A stretch of DNA of 48,784 nt from an uncultured SAR86 cluster bacterium (GTDB lineage Bacteria > Pseudomonadota > Gammaproteobacteria > Magnimaribacterales > AG-339-G14): positions 1 to 48,784 of the forward strand of contig CABZTA010000004.1 in assembly GCA_902528485.1 (NCBI GenBank), written 5' to 3'. A program made the translations under genes and the position numbers. Each line of letters begins with the position of its first letter. Positions within the stretch are counted from its first letter, which is position 1. This document shows positions 10,194-22,711 of the stretch, piece after piece. A model generated the notes under the pieces. The model had not been told where the DNA came from and ran no database searches. It saw only the letters and a program-made list of their open reading frames with translations.

Positions 10194-10838
10194 TTAACTT
10201 TGTTTAATAATTTTTTTTATTTTGTTTAAAGCCCCTGAAGGTGAATTATTATTAAAAAGAAATTTCGAAATTGCAAAAAAATTGTAATTATCCTTCAAAA
10301 GTATTCCTATATTTTTTTCATCAATTCCTCCAATTGCAATCAATGGCCTAGATGAATTCCGCCTCAAAAGGGATCTTTGATTAGGTCTAACTATAACAGC
10401 ATCAGTCTTAGTTGATGTTTTAAACATTGAACCAACAGCCAAATAATCCCAGTTAAATATCTCGATAGGAGGATTTTTCACGAGACCCAGATTATTTTTA
10501 CAAGAAAGCCCTATAACTTTTTCTCTGAAATATGAGCTAAACACTTTTTTTTCGTCATCAGTTTTTTTAAGAAAGTTCTCATAATCTTCCATGCCTAAGT
10601 GGACGCCATCAGCATTTAAATCTTTTGCAATCTCTAGGTGATCATTAATAATCAATTTGCAGCTGTGTTTTTTTGTTAATTTTAATATCTTACTAGCCAC
10701 AGAATATATCTGATCTAAAGTTTCACCCTTTCTTCTGATCTGGAGAAAATCAATTTTCGCTTCAATCAATTCTTGAGACTTTTCTATTAACTGATTTTCT
10801 TCAATGTCATTTGGAGTAATTGCGTAAATGCCTTTCAT
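10194..10838 (-). CDS. thiE: Thiamine phosphate synthase
   Basis: YAITP, FLQIRRKGE, LIINDHLEIAKDLNADGVHLGMED, IAIGGIDEKNI motifs. Confidence 0.88.
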   Translation of the reverse strand: MKGIYAITPNDIEENQLIEKSQELIEAKIDFLQIRRKGETLDQIYSVASKILKLTKKHSCKLIINDHLEIAKDLNADGVHLGMEDYENFLKKTDDEKKVFSSYFREKVIGLSCKNNLGLVKNPPIEIFNWDYLAVGSMFKTSTKTDAVIVRPNQRSLLRRNSSRPLIAIGGIDEKNIGILLKDNYNFFAISKFLFNNNSPSGALNKIKKIIKQS

Positions 10839-11596
10839 AACAATTTTTGACCCTTTCCAATATTCTTGAAAAGTTTCAAGTAAGAATTAGTTTTATTGCT
10901 TGCCTTTTCACAAGAATCTATAACAGAGAATTTTTTTGCCAAAAAAATTGTTAACAAAGATGAGAGCATACATCCCGTTCCATGAAAATATCCTTTTAAA
11001 AGATGATTCTTAAATTGAAGCGGATCGGATCCATCGCTAAATAAATAATTCATAATTTTTTTATTTTTAATTTTGCCAGTGATTAAAATATTTTTAACTC
11101 CTAATTCATAAAGGAACTCAATTGAATTTTCTACATTTTTTTTATTACTCAATTTAAAAAGTTCTTCTTCATTGGGCGTTACGATGCTTGCTAAAGGTAT
11201 TAATTCATCTCTCATAAATTCAATTGCTTTGTTGTTCAAAAAAGACTTCCCTGATGTTGGCCCAATTACAGGATCTATCACAATAGGCATATTTGTTTTG
11301 ACTAGATAATTCTTTATTTCTCGAGCAATCTCATAGCTACCAATTAAGCCAATTTTGATTGCATCTGGTTTTATATCTTCAAGTATGAAATCCAATTGTT
11401 TTTTGAATACTTTCTCATTGGTGGGAAAATTACCTTTAGATTTTTGTGAATTTTGAACAGTTTCAGTAGTTATTAAAGTTAGTGGATGACACTCATTAAG
11501 GCGGCAAATATAAGCATCCATCATCACTCCAGCCCCTCCGCTTGGATCATGCCCCCCTATAATTAAAATTTTCTTTTTCATGTTTTTTGATTTCAA
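10835..11596 (-). CDS. thiD: Hydroxymethylpyrimidine/phosphomethylpyrimidine kinase
   Basis: IIGGHDPSGGAGVMMDAYI, PDAIKIGLIGS, IDPVIGPTSG, TPNEEEL, GTGCMLSS motifs. The listed start may be a few codons upstream of the real one. Confidence 0.9.
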   Translation of the reverse strand: MKSKNMKKKILIIGGHDPSGGAGVMMDAYICRLNECHPLTLITTETVQNSQKSKGNFPTNEKVFKKQLDFILEDIKPDAIKIGLIGSYEIAREIKNYLVKTNMPIVIDPVIGPTSGKSFLNNKAIEFMRDELIPLASIVTPNEEELFKLSNKKNVENSIEFLYELGVKNILITGKIKNKKIMNYLFSDGSDPLQFKNHLLKGYFHGTGCMLSSLLTIFLAKKFSVIDSCEKASNKTNSYLKLFKNIGKGQKLL

Positions 11597-11629
11597 TTAA
11601 GTATAATTCCCAGCCGTTTTTAAATATAC

Positions 11630-12649
11630 ATGATGAAAAGAATTAAAATCGCTATAGCAGGAGTCACTGGATACTCTGGCAGAGAATTAAAAAAAATTCT
11701 GGATGCACATGAGCATGTAGAAATTGTATCTGTCTATGCATCATCAAGCATTGGAGAGCGACTGGATGAATCAGCTTCTGTTAAAAATAAAGATGAAGCC
11801 TTGATTATTTCAAATATTGATAAAGCATCTTTTTCTAATATTGATGCCATCTTCTTTTGTACTCCTCACGATTTTTCCATGCAGTATGTTTCAAAAATAT
11901 TATCCGCAGGAGTCAAAATCATCGATTTATCAGCTGATTATAGATTCAATGATGCAGATAGATGGAAGAAAAATTATGAAACTGATCACAAAGATCCAAT
12001 GAATTTGAAGGAAAGCATCTATGGCCTGCCAGAACTTTACAGGGAAAATATAAAAACATCACATTTAGTTGCAGTGCCAGGTTGTTATCCAACTGCAAGT
12101 CTCTTGTCATTAATACCGATCATGAGTGAGCTTAAAAGTAACGATATTATTATAGACGCGAAATCTGGCTATAGCGGTGCTGGAAAAGCTAAATCTGAGC
12201 ACGGTCTTGCAGAGTCAATGAAAGATAACTTTAGAGTTTACTCTCCAGATTTTCACAGACATGAAGATGAGATCAAATACTATGCAGAAAAAATCATGGA
12301 TAAGAAATTTAATGTTTCATTTGTTCCTCACTTACTTCCTCACTTCAGAGGGGAGTACATAACAGCTTATGTTGAACCTATAGATATAAGCCAAGATTTC
12401 CAAAAAATTTATGAAGATTTTTATGCTCATGAAAAACTAGTAAAAGTTTTAAAAAAAGGTACAGTACCTGAAATAACAAACATAAGCGGGAAACCTACCT
12501 GCGAAATTTCCGTCAGTGTTAAAAAAAGCAGCAATAAATTAATTATAAATGCTGCCTTAGATAATTTACTGAAAGGTGCAGCAAGTCAAGCAGTTCAGTG
12601 TTTTAATCTTATGCATGACATTGATGAGTTTTATTCGCTAAAATATTAA
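11630..12649 (+). CDS. argC: N-acetyl-gamma-glutamyl-phosphate reductase
   Basis: IAGVTGYSGRELKKIL, LSADYRF, VAVPGCYPTASLLSLIP, AKSGYSGAG motifs. Start could be the ATG at 11630 or the one at 11633. Confidence 0.95.
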   Translation: MMKRIKIAIAGVTGYSGRELKKILDAHEHVEIVSVYASSSIGERLDESASVKNKDEALIISNIDKASFSNIDAIFFCTPHDFSMQYVSKILSAGVKIIDLSADYRFNDADRWKKNYETDHKDPMNLKESIYGLPELYRENIKTSHLVAVPGCYPTASLLSLIPIMSELKSNDIIIDAKSGYSGAGKAKSEHGLAESMKDNFRVYSPDFHRHEDEIKYYAEKIMDKKFNVSFVPHLLPHFRGEYITAYVEPIDISQDFQKIYEDFYAHEKLVKVLKKGTVPEITNISGKPTCEISVSVKKSSNKLIINAALDNLLKGAASQAVQCFNLMHDIDEFYSLKY

Positions 12650-12651
12650 TA

Positions 12652-12999
12652 ATGATAGAAAAATTTGAGCCAAAAGAAATTTTCTTAACAGAAAATGCAA
12701 TTTCAAAAATTCTCTCGCTGAGGGAAGAAGAATCAAATAAATCTCTTATGTTAAGAGTTTTTGTTACTGGTGGTGGCTGTTCAGGCTTCCAATATGGATT
12801 CAAATTCGATGATCAAAAAGATGATGAAGACACCCTTGTAGATTTTGATGGCGCAGACGTTGTTGTAGACCCTTTAAGTATGCAATATGTATTCGGCTCC
12901 ACTATAGATTATGTCCAGAATCTTGAGGGAGCAAAGTTTGTTGTTGATAATCCAAATGCAGCAACTCAATGTGGTTGCGGAGCATCCTTTTCAATTTAA
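12652..12999 (+). CDS. erpA: Iron-sulfur cluster insertion protein ErpA
   Basis: A-type carrier cysteines GGGCSGFQYGF and CGCGASF. Confidence 0.92.
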   Translation: MIEKFEPKEIFLTENAISKILSLREEESNKSLMLRVFVTGGGCSGFQYGFKFDDQKDDEDTLVDFDGADVVVDPLSMQYVFGSTIDYVQNLEGAKFVVDNPNAATQCGCGASFSI

Positions 13000-14120
13000 T
13001 TTTTATTAATCTCACCTAACAGGCTGGGTTTAGCTCCCGTTGAAAGTTTTAAATAAATTTTCTCCCCTTTAAGTCTTTTTTTTGCCAACCAAGCGAAAGT
13101 TGCGGCTTCAATATATTTAGGTTTGAGTCCTAAAGTATTTATATTTTTTATTGGAAATGACGATCCAAGAAGTATTTTTAATCTTGATACCAGAAACTTA
13201 TTTTCTGCTCCACCACCGCAGAGATAAATAGAAGCTTTTTTGATAGGACAAAAATTTTCGATACTTTTATAAATTGATCGAGCAGTTATCTCTGTTAGGC
13301 ATGCTGCTAGATCAGCAGAAGAGGCTTTTCCAAGTTTTTCTTGGAATTTATCTAAATTAAAATTTTCAATTGAATAGCTATTTGGCAGCTCAAACTGAAA
13401 TAATTTAGATTTTAGATATTTATCAATTTCAATTTTGTATTGATAAATATCTCCTTTAGCAGCCAATTGACCATCCTTATCAAATTGATATTTTTTGTCA
13501 GAATTTTTTTGAATAAAATTATCAATCATGCAGTTGCCTGGACCACAATCCCATCCAAAAGATTTCCCTTTTTTTGGAAGAAATGTCATGTTTGAAATTC
13601 CGCCTATGTTTATGATGAGTCTGTCTTCGGCAGTAGATTTAAAAAACTCCTTGTGAAATGATGGAGTCAAAGGTGCTCCTTGACCTCCATTTTTTATATT
13701 GGCCTGTCTGAAGTTAGATACAGTGGTTATATTTGTTTCTCTTCTAATTAAAAATGGGTCTCCTACTTGAAGAGAAAATGTTTTCCTTGCTTGTCTTTTG
13801 TGCATAAGAGTTTGTCCGTGAGATCCAATTGCACAAATTTCACTAGCCTCGAAAGGGGTTTTTTTAATAAGCTTATTTATTGTCTTTGCTGAGATTTCTC
13901 CTACCTTATGATCAATTTCTTTCAGAACCCTTTTAGAAGGAAGTTTCTTATTTCTTGATATATTTAATACTGTATCTTTAAGTTTTTTATCGTATTTGGT
14001 GGAAGCAAAGTTTAAAACAGATATCTTTTTATCAATTTCGAATAACCCTGCATCTATTGAATCTGCACTCGTCCCAGAAAGGACTCCTATGAACAAGTTA
14101 CTCTTCAATTTTTTCTTCAT
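12996..14120 (-). CDS. anmK: Anhydro-N-acetylmuramic acid kinase
   Basis: GVLSGTSADSIDAGL, IGSHGQTLMHK, NIGGISNMTFLP, GWDCGPGNCMID, GGGAEN motifs. Confidence 0.95.
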   Translation of the reverse strand: MKKKLKSNLFIGVLSGTSADSIDAGLFEIDKKISVLNFASTKYDKKLKDTVLNISRNKKLPSKRVLKEIDHKVGEISAKTINKLIKKTPFEASEICAIGSHGQTLMHKRQARKTFSLQVGDPFLIRRETNITTVSNFRQANIKNGGQGAPLTPSFHKEFFKSTAEDRLIINIGGISNMTFLPKKGKSFGWDCGPGNCMIDNFIQKNSDKKYQFDKDGQLAAKGDIYQYKIEIDKYLKSKLFQFELPNSYSIENFNLDKFQEKLGKASSADLAACLTEITARSIYKSIENFCPIKKASIYLCGGGAENKFLVSRLKILLGSSFPIKNINTLGLKPKYIEAATFAWLAKKRLKGEKIYLKLSTGAKPSLLGEINKN

Positions 14121-15417
14121 TTGAACTGAAAAGCTTTTTTTTAAGTGTGTTCATTTTCAAATCAAGAGCTAAAGCAAAATTCGTAAAATCTTCTTTATTT
14201 TTTGATTCGATAGGCTTGGCATTAGGGAATTTAACTCTCAAAGGATCTGTATGCATTCCATTTACTCGGAATTCATAGTGAAGATGCGGCCCAGTTGCAA
14301 GACCAGACTTACCAACATAACCAATAATGTCTCCCTGATCTACTTTAGAGCCAACTTGAAGACCCTTAGCATATCCTGACAAATGAGCATATCTAGTTGT
14401 GTATTCATTGAAATGTCTTATCTCAATTAGTCTTCCATATCCGCCTTTATTTGCTCTATAGATTACAGTTCCTTCACCGGTAGTTCTTACTGGAGTGCCA
14501 GTTTTCGCAGCATAGTCAACTCCAGTATGAGCTCTTATGGTATTCAAAATAGGATGTTTTCTATTCAAGTTATATTTTGAACTTACATAACTAAATTCTA
14601 CGGGAGATCTCAAGAATGCCTTTTTTAAGTTATTTCCTCCTTGTGAAAAATAGTCCTTTTTGCCATCTTGAAAAAATCTAACAGCACTAAATTTATTTTC
14701 ACCCCTATAAAAATTCGCAGAAATTATATCCCCGTTTCTTACCTTATTGCCTTTCCAATAAAGTTGCTCATATATAAGCTCAAAACTATCCCCAGATCTT
14801 ATGTCATAAATAAAATCAATGTCCCAGCCAAATATGTAAGCTAAATCCATGATTATACTTTCAGGAATATTGTTTTTTTTCCCGGACATAAACAGTGAAT
14901 CTTCAATCGTTGCTGAGTGATAGATTTCTTCTTTATCAAGAATTCTTGAAAACTTAGATATTTTAAATAAACCATTTTTAAAGATTGCCTCGTATCCATC
15001 CATAAAATTTGATGTTACTGAAATTGATATTGGATTCATTAAAAAATCATGAACAATTTCTACAAAGTCTCCTTCTTTGATTCTGGCCATTCTTTCTGAA
15101 CTTTTTGCTCTTACTAATGCTTGGATAAACCTATCTGGAATATTTTCGTTTCTTAGAATCTTGATTAAATTATCCTGATTTTTAACTTTTATTTGCTTGT
15201 ATACCCTTTTTTTATTTGTCTCAATAACTTCATTATCATCTTGTTGCCCTAGTTTTATTGTTTCTCGCTCATATTTTATTTCTTCATCATCAGGAAAGGA
15301 TAAAGAAAATTCTTCAAATCCTCTTGGTAATGAGAAGTACATAAGAGCTATCAAAGAACTTATTAAAAAGAAAATGATCCCTAAATAAATTCGAATTTCT
15401 TTAAAAAAACTTAGCAT
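14098..15417 (-). CDS. M23-family murein DD-endopeptidase (LytM domain, MepM-like)
   Basis: N-terminal TM, then HPILNTIRAHTGVDYAAKTGTPVRTTGEGTV...HFNEYTTRYAHLS...GLATGPHLHYEFRVNG; overlaps anmK by 23 bp. Confidence 0.92.
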   Translation of the reverse strand: MLSFFKEIRIYLGIIFFLISSLIALMYFSLPRGFEEFSLSFPDDEEIKYERETIKLGQQDDNEVIETNKKRVYKQIKVKNQDNLIKILRNENIPDRFIQALVRAKSSERMARIKEGDFVEIVHDFLMNPISISVTSNFMDGYEAIFKNGLFKISKFSRILDKEEIYHSATIEDSLFMSGKKNNIPESIIMDLAYIFGWDIDFIYDIRSGDSFELIYEQLYWKGNKVRNGDIISANFYRGENKFSAVRFFQDGKKDYFSQGGNNLKKAFLRSPVEFSYVSSKYNLNRKHPILNTIRAHTGVDYAAKTGTPVRTTGEGTVIYRANKGGYGRLIEIRHFNEYTTRYAHLSGYAKGLQVGSKVDQGDIIGYVGKSGLATGPHLHYEFRVNGMHTDPLRVKFPNAKPIESKNKEDFTNFALALDLKMNTLKKKLFSSNEEKIEE

Positions 15418-15482
15418 TAATTGAATTTTAAATTAAAAAAATAGGTAAAAAAGGTTGATCTAAATTATCATAAACACAGATC

Positions 15483-16697
15483 ATGGATAAAGATACTAAA
15501 CAAGCTCTTGAAATTATCAAAAGAGGTTCTGATGAAATCATACCCGAAGATTTTTTTAAGAAATTATTAACATCTAAAAAAAAACTTACAGTTAAAGCTG
15601 GATTTGATCCTACCTCAGCAGATCTGCATTTAGGGCATACGGTACTTATAAACAAACTCAAAGCATTTCAGGATTTAGGGCATACGGTAATATTTTTAAT
15701 AGGGGATTTTACTGGCTTAATTGGTGATCCCTCAGGAGTCAACGAGACAAGACCAAATATCGATGAAAAAAAATTAGCAGAGAATTCGAAGACTTACGCT
15801 GATCAAGTTTTTAAAATTCTGGATAAAAAGAAAACTAAAATTAAATTTAATTCATCTTGGTTTAAAAAAATGAAACCTGATGAATTTATAAGACTCTCAT
15901 CGATAATGACTGTCGCGAGAATGCTAGAAAGAGATGATTTTAAAAAAAGATACGAAAATAATAAGCCGATTTCTTTGCATGAATTTTTATATCCCCTTGT
16001 TCAAGGATTTGACTCTTATGCACTGAAAGCTGACATTGAATTAGGAGGGACTGATCAAAAGTTTAATCTTCTAGTTGGGAGAGAAGTTCAGAAACATTAT
16101 GGACAGGATGAGCAAGTAATTATTACCGTGCCTTTATTAGAAGGATTAGATGGCGTTAAAAAGATGTCTAAATCTCTCGATAACTACATAGCTTTGAATG
16201 ATAAACCTAATGAAATGTTTGGAAAAATTATGTCCATATCTGATGATTTGATGTGGAGATATTTTGACTTACTCAGCTTCAGATCCAATGATGACATAGC
16301 TTTACTCAAAGATAAGGTTAAAAATGGAGAGAATCCTATGACTTTTAAAAAAGCACTTGCCACAGAAATTGTAGAAAGGTTTTATGATAAGAAATCATCA
16401 GAGAAAGCCGAGAAAGCATTTACAAATGTTTTTAGTAAGAAGCTAGAACCTAATGAAGTTCCTAATTTTGAAATAAATGAAACCTCCAGGATATCAATCG
16501 TTGAACTTCTAACACATGAGGATTTAGGCAGTAAATTTATTCAAAGTAAGTCAGAGTGTCGCAGATTGATAAAACAATCAGGGATTAAAATGAACAATAA
16601 AAAAGTTGAAAATCCTAATCTTTTGATAGATTTGGGAGAAGAAAACTATTTCCAAATAGGTAAAAGAAAACATCTTAGAATCAAGCTAGTAAGTTAA
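15483..16697 (+). CDS. tyrS: Tyrosyl-tRNA synthetase
   Basis: [16 protein letters not shown] (HIGH-like), [35 protein letters not shown] (KMSKS), C-terminal S4-like domain. Confidence 0.97.
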   Translation: MDKDTKQALEIIKRGSDEIIPEDFFKKLLTSKKKLTVKAGFDPTSADLHLGHTVLINKLKAFQDLGHTVIFLIGDFTGLIGDPSGVNETRPNIDEKKLAENSKTYADQVFKILDKKKTKIKFNSSWFKKMKPDEFIRLSSIMTVARMLERDDFKKRYENNKPISLHEFLYPLVQGFDSYALKADIELGGTDQKFNLLVGREVQKHYGQDEQVIITVPLLEGLDGVKKMSKSLDNYIALNDKPNEMFGKIMSISDDLMWRYFDLLSFRSNDDIALLKDKVKNGENPMTFKKALATEIVERFYDKKSSEKAEKAFTNVFSKKLEPNEVPNFEINETSRISIVELLTHEDLGSKFIQSKSECRRLIKQSGIKMNNKKVENPNLLIDLGEENYFQIGKRKHLRIKLVS

Positions 16698-16710
16698 AAA
16701 AAATAGTACT

Positions 16711-16737
16711 TTGCTTTTTTTTAAACAACTGTATACT
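16711..16737 (+). promoter_or_regulatory. Putative rrn promoter (-35 TTGCTT, -10 TATACT, 15-bp spacer)
   Basis: ttgctt at 16711-16716 and tatact at 16732-16737, about 210 bp upstream of the 16S start. Confidence 0.35.
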
Positions 16738-16803
16738 GACCGTCCCTACCGCCAAAAATCCTTTTTTTTTTGTGCATTTTCAGGGGTGTTTTTTTACAGT
16801 TTA

Positions 16804-16816
16804 TTCAAGTAATTCG
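16804..16816 (+). other. Pre-16S processing stem, 5' arm
   Basis: ttcaagtaattcg in the leader is an exact reverse complement of cgaattacttgaa at 18512-18524 in the ITS. Confidence 0.7.
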
Positions 16817-16944
16817 TGCGGGCACTTGCCTTAATTATTAAGGTTCGTGCAATTTTTTAGAAGTTTTTTAAAACTTCATTTGTTGAGTTGTTACACGACA
16901 ACTCACACTCGTAATTGATGTTCATTTATTGAGCGTCCATTTTT

Positions 16945-18476
<1,532 letters not shown>

Positions 18477-18511
18477 AATATACACACGACTTAATATTGT
18501 GAGTGTCCGTT

Positions 18512-18524
18512 CGAATTACTTGAA
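18512..18524 (+). other. Pre-16S processing stem, 3' arm
   Basis: cgaattacttgaa pairs with 16804-16816. Confidence 0.7.
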
Positions 18525-18566
18525 TCTTCTATAGATCGCTAAATTGACACTATTTAGATCTCAAGA

Positions 18567-18578
18567 GTTCTTTAAAAG
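18567..18578 (+). promoter_or_regulatory. boxA-like antitermination element in the ITS
   Basis: gttctttaaaag resembles the boxA core (TGCTCTTTAAAA-type), upstream of 23S as in other rrn operons. Confidence 0.4.
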
Positions 18579-18584
18579 TATTGT

Positions 18585-18595
18585 AATTCCAAAAT
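18585..18595 (+). other. Pre-23S processing stem, 5' arm
   Basis: aattccaaaat is an exact reverse complement of attttggaatt at 21725-21735. Confidence 0.65.
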
Positions 18596-18707
18596 ATGAA
18601 TGAATTTATTCATTCATGATCAACAATTTTTTGTTATCAATTGTTGATTGTTTTATCAAATTTTTTTGATAATTCACCAAGTAATATTCTGAGATTTATC
18701 TCAGAAT
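18596..18707 (+). repeat. Four consecutive inverted repeats (hairpins) in the 16S-23S spacer
   Basis: atgaatgaatttattcattcat (18596-18617); atcaacaatt...aattgttgat (18619-18648); ttatcaaa-tttt-tttgataa (18653-18672); attctgagat-tt-atctcagaat (18686-18707). Confidence 0.85.
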
Positions 18708-18776
18708 GCTAATGGCAAATTCTGGCGCTTAGTAATCAGAAAACTTTCATACTTTTTTAAGTAATTAAAAATATAT

Positions 18777-21683
<2,907 letters not shown>

Positions 21684-21724
21684 ATATTTTTAGTTATTTA
21701 GAAATTTTTCTAAACTAAGTCAGA

Positions 21725-21735
21725 ATTTTGGAATT
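21725..21735 (+). other. Pre-23S processing stem, 3' arm
   Basis: attttggaatt pairs with 18585-18595. Confidence 0.65.
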
Positions 21736-21753
21736 CAATACAAAAACGAATTT

Positions 21754-21872
21754 TGCTCGATGACAATAGCAAGTGTGTCCCACCTGAATCCATTCCGAAC
21801 TCAGAAGTGAAACCACTTAGCGCCGATGGTAGTGTAGCTTCTGTTACGCGAGAGTAGGACATCGTCGAGCTT
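21754..21872 (+). rRNA. rrf: 5S ribosomal RNA
   Basis: gtgtcccacctgaatccattccgaactcagaagtgaaac...cgccgatggtagtgtagc...gcgagagtaggacatcg. Confidence 0.95.
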
Positions 21873-21891
21873 TTCGTTTAAAGATAATCCT

Positions 21892-22689
21892 TTAGTCAAC
21901 AATAGCGCCTAAAGAACTTGCAAACTCTCCATTCTTTGGGAAATGGGCTGATAACCCAGAAAATGAAATCCATCTTTTTAGAACACTCTTATATAAGTCA
22001 TATTGAGGCGTTCTACCAACAATATAAATAAGCTCGCAATTGCATGCCGCCGCAGTCGCAGAAGCCATCCTGGCAACAGTCTGACCAACTAAATTCATTA
22101 TTGCGGCAGTTCTATCTGCTTTCCCAGATTTGCTTCTGTATCTTACTTTTCCAAAATTTACAGCAGTTGCATCTTTAGGTAATTGACCTATGGGTCCTGA
22201 TACTACTTCGTTTAACAATAGATCTACCCTTTCAATTTTACCTATACTAGCAAGTTTATTAATTTCATTTGGATTATTAACATTGTTAATCAAGTTACTT
22301 AAACCGATAATAGTTCCTCCACCAACACCTGTTCCCCCCGCGTGAGAGGTCATTATGCCGTCACTCAATACAAATGCTGTTCCAGAACCGGAACTGATAA
22401 TTAGCTTTTTCTTATCATTTTTAGCCAGATAATTTGTTCCCTTACTGATCGCTTCTATTTCATTCGCATGTGATAGCTCAATTCCACCTATCTTTAAAGG
22501 TAAATCATAGTGCTTTCCACCTGTTACGCCTATGGAATCAATATCATCAAAATTAACCAGTTTATGGATTTGTTTTGAGATATTTTTAACTGATAACTTC
22601 TTAGAATCGAAAGATATAAACTTTGGCTTAGATTCATCTAGAATAGATAAATCCGTAAAACTAATGCCAAAATCAATACCTAATTTCAT
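21892..22689 (-). CDS. coaW: Type II pantothenate kinase (CoaW/PanK2-like)
   Basis: From MKLGIDFGISFTDLSIL: SSGSGTAFVLSDG, HAGGTGVGGGTIIGLSNLI, GPIGQLPKDATAVNFGKV, NGEFASSLGAI, resembling staphylococcal CoaW. The longer ORF-track start (22767) overlaps the divergent gene and is probably not used. Confidence 0.82.
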   Translation of the reverse strand: MKLGIDFGISFTDLSILDESKPKFISFDSKKLSVKNISKQIHKLVNFDDIDSIGVTGGKHYDLPLKIGGIELSHANEIEAISKGTNYLAKNDKKKLIISSGSGTAFVLSDGIMTSHAGGTGVGGGTIIGLSNLINNVNNPNEINKLASIGKIERVDLLLNEVVSGPIGQLPKDATAVNFGKVRYRSKSGKADRTAAIMNLVGQTVARMASATAAACNCELIYIVGRTPQYDLYKSVLKRWISFSGLSAHFPKNGEFASSLGAIVD

Positions 22690-22711
22690 TAATCTTTTGT
22701 ATTCATCATAC

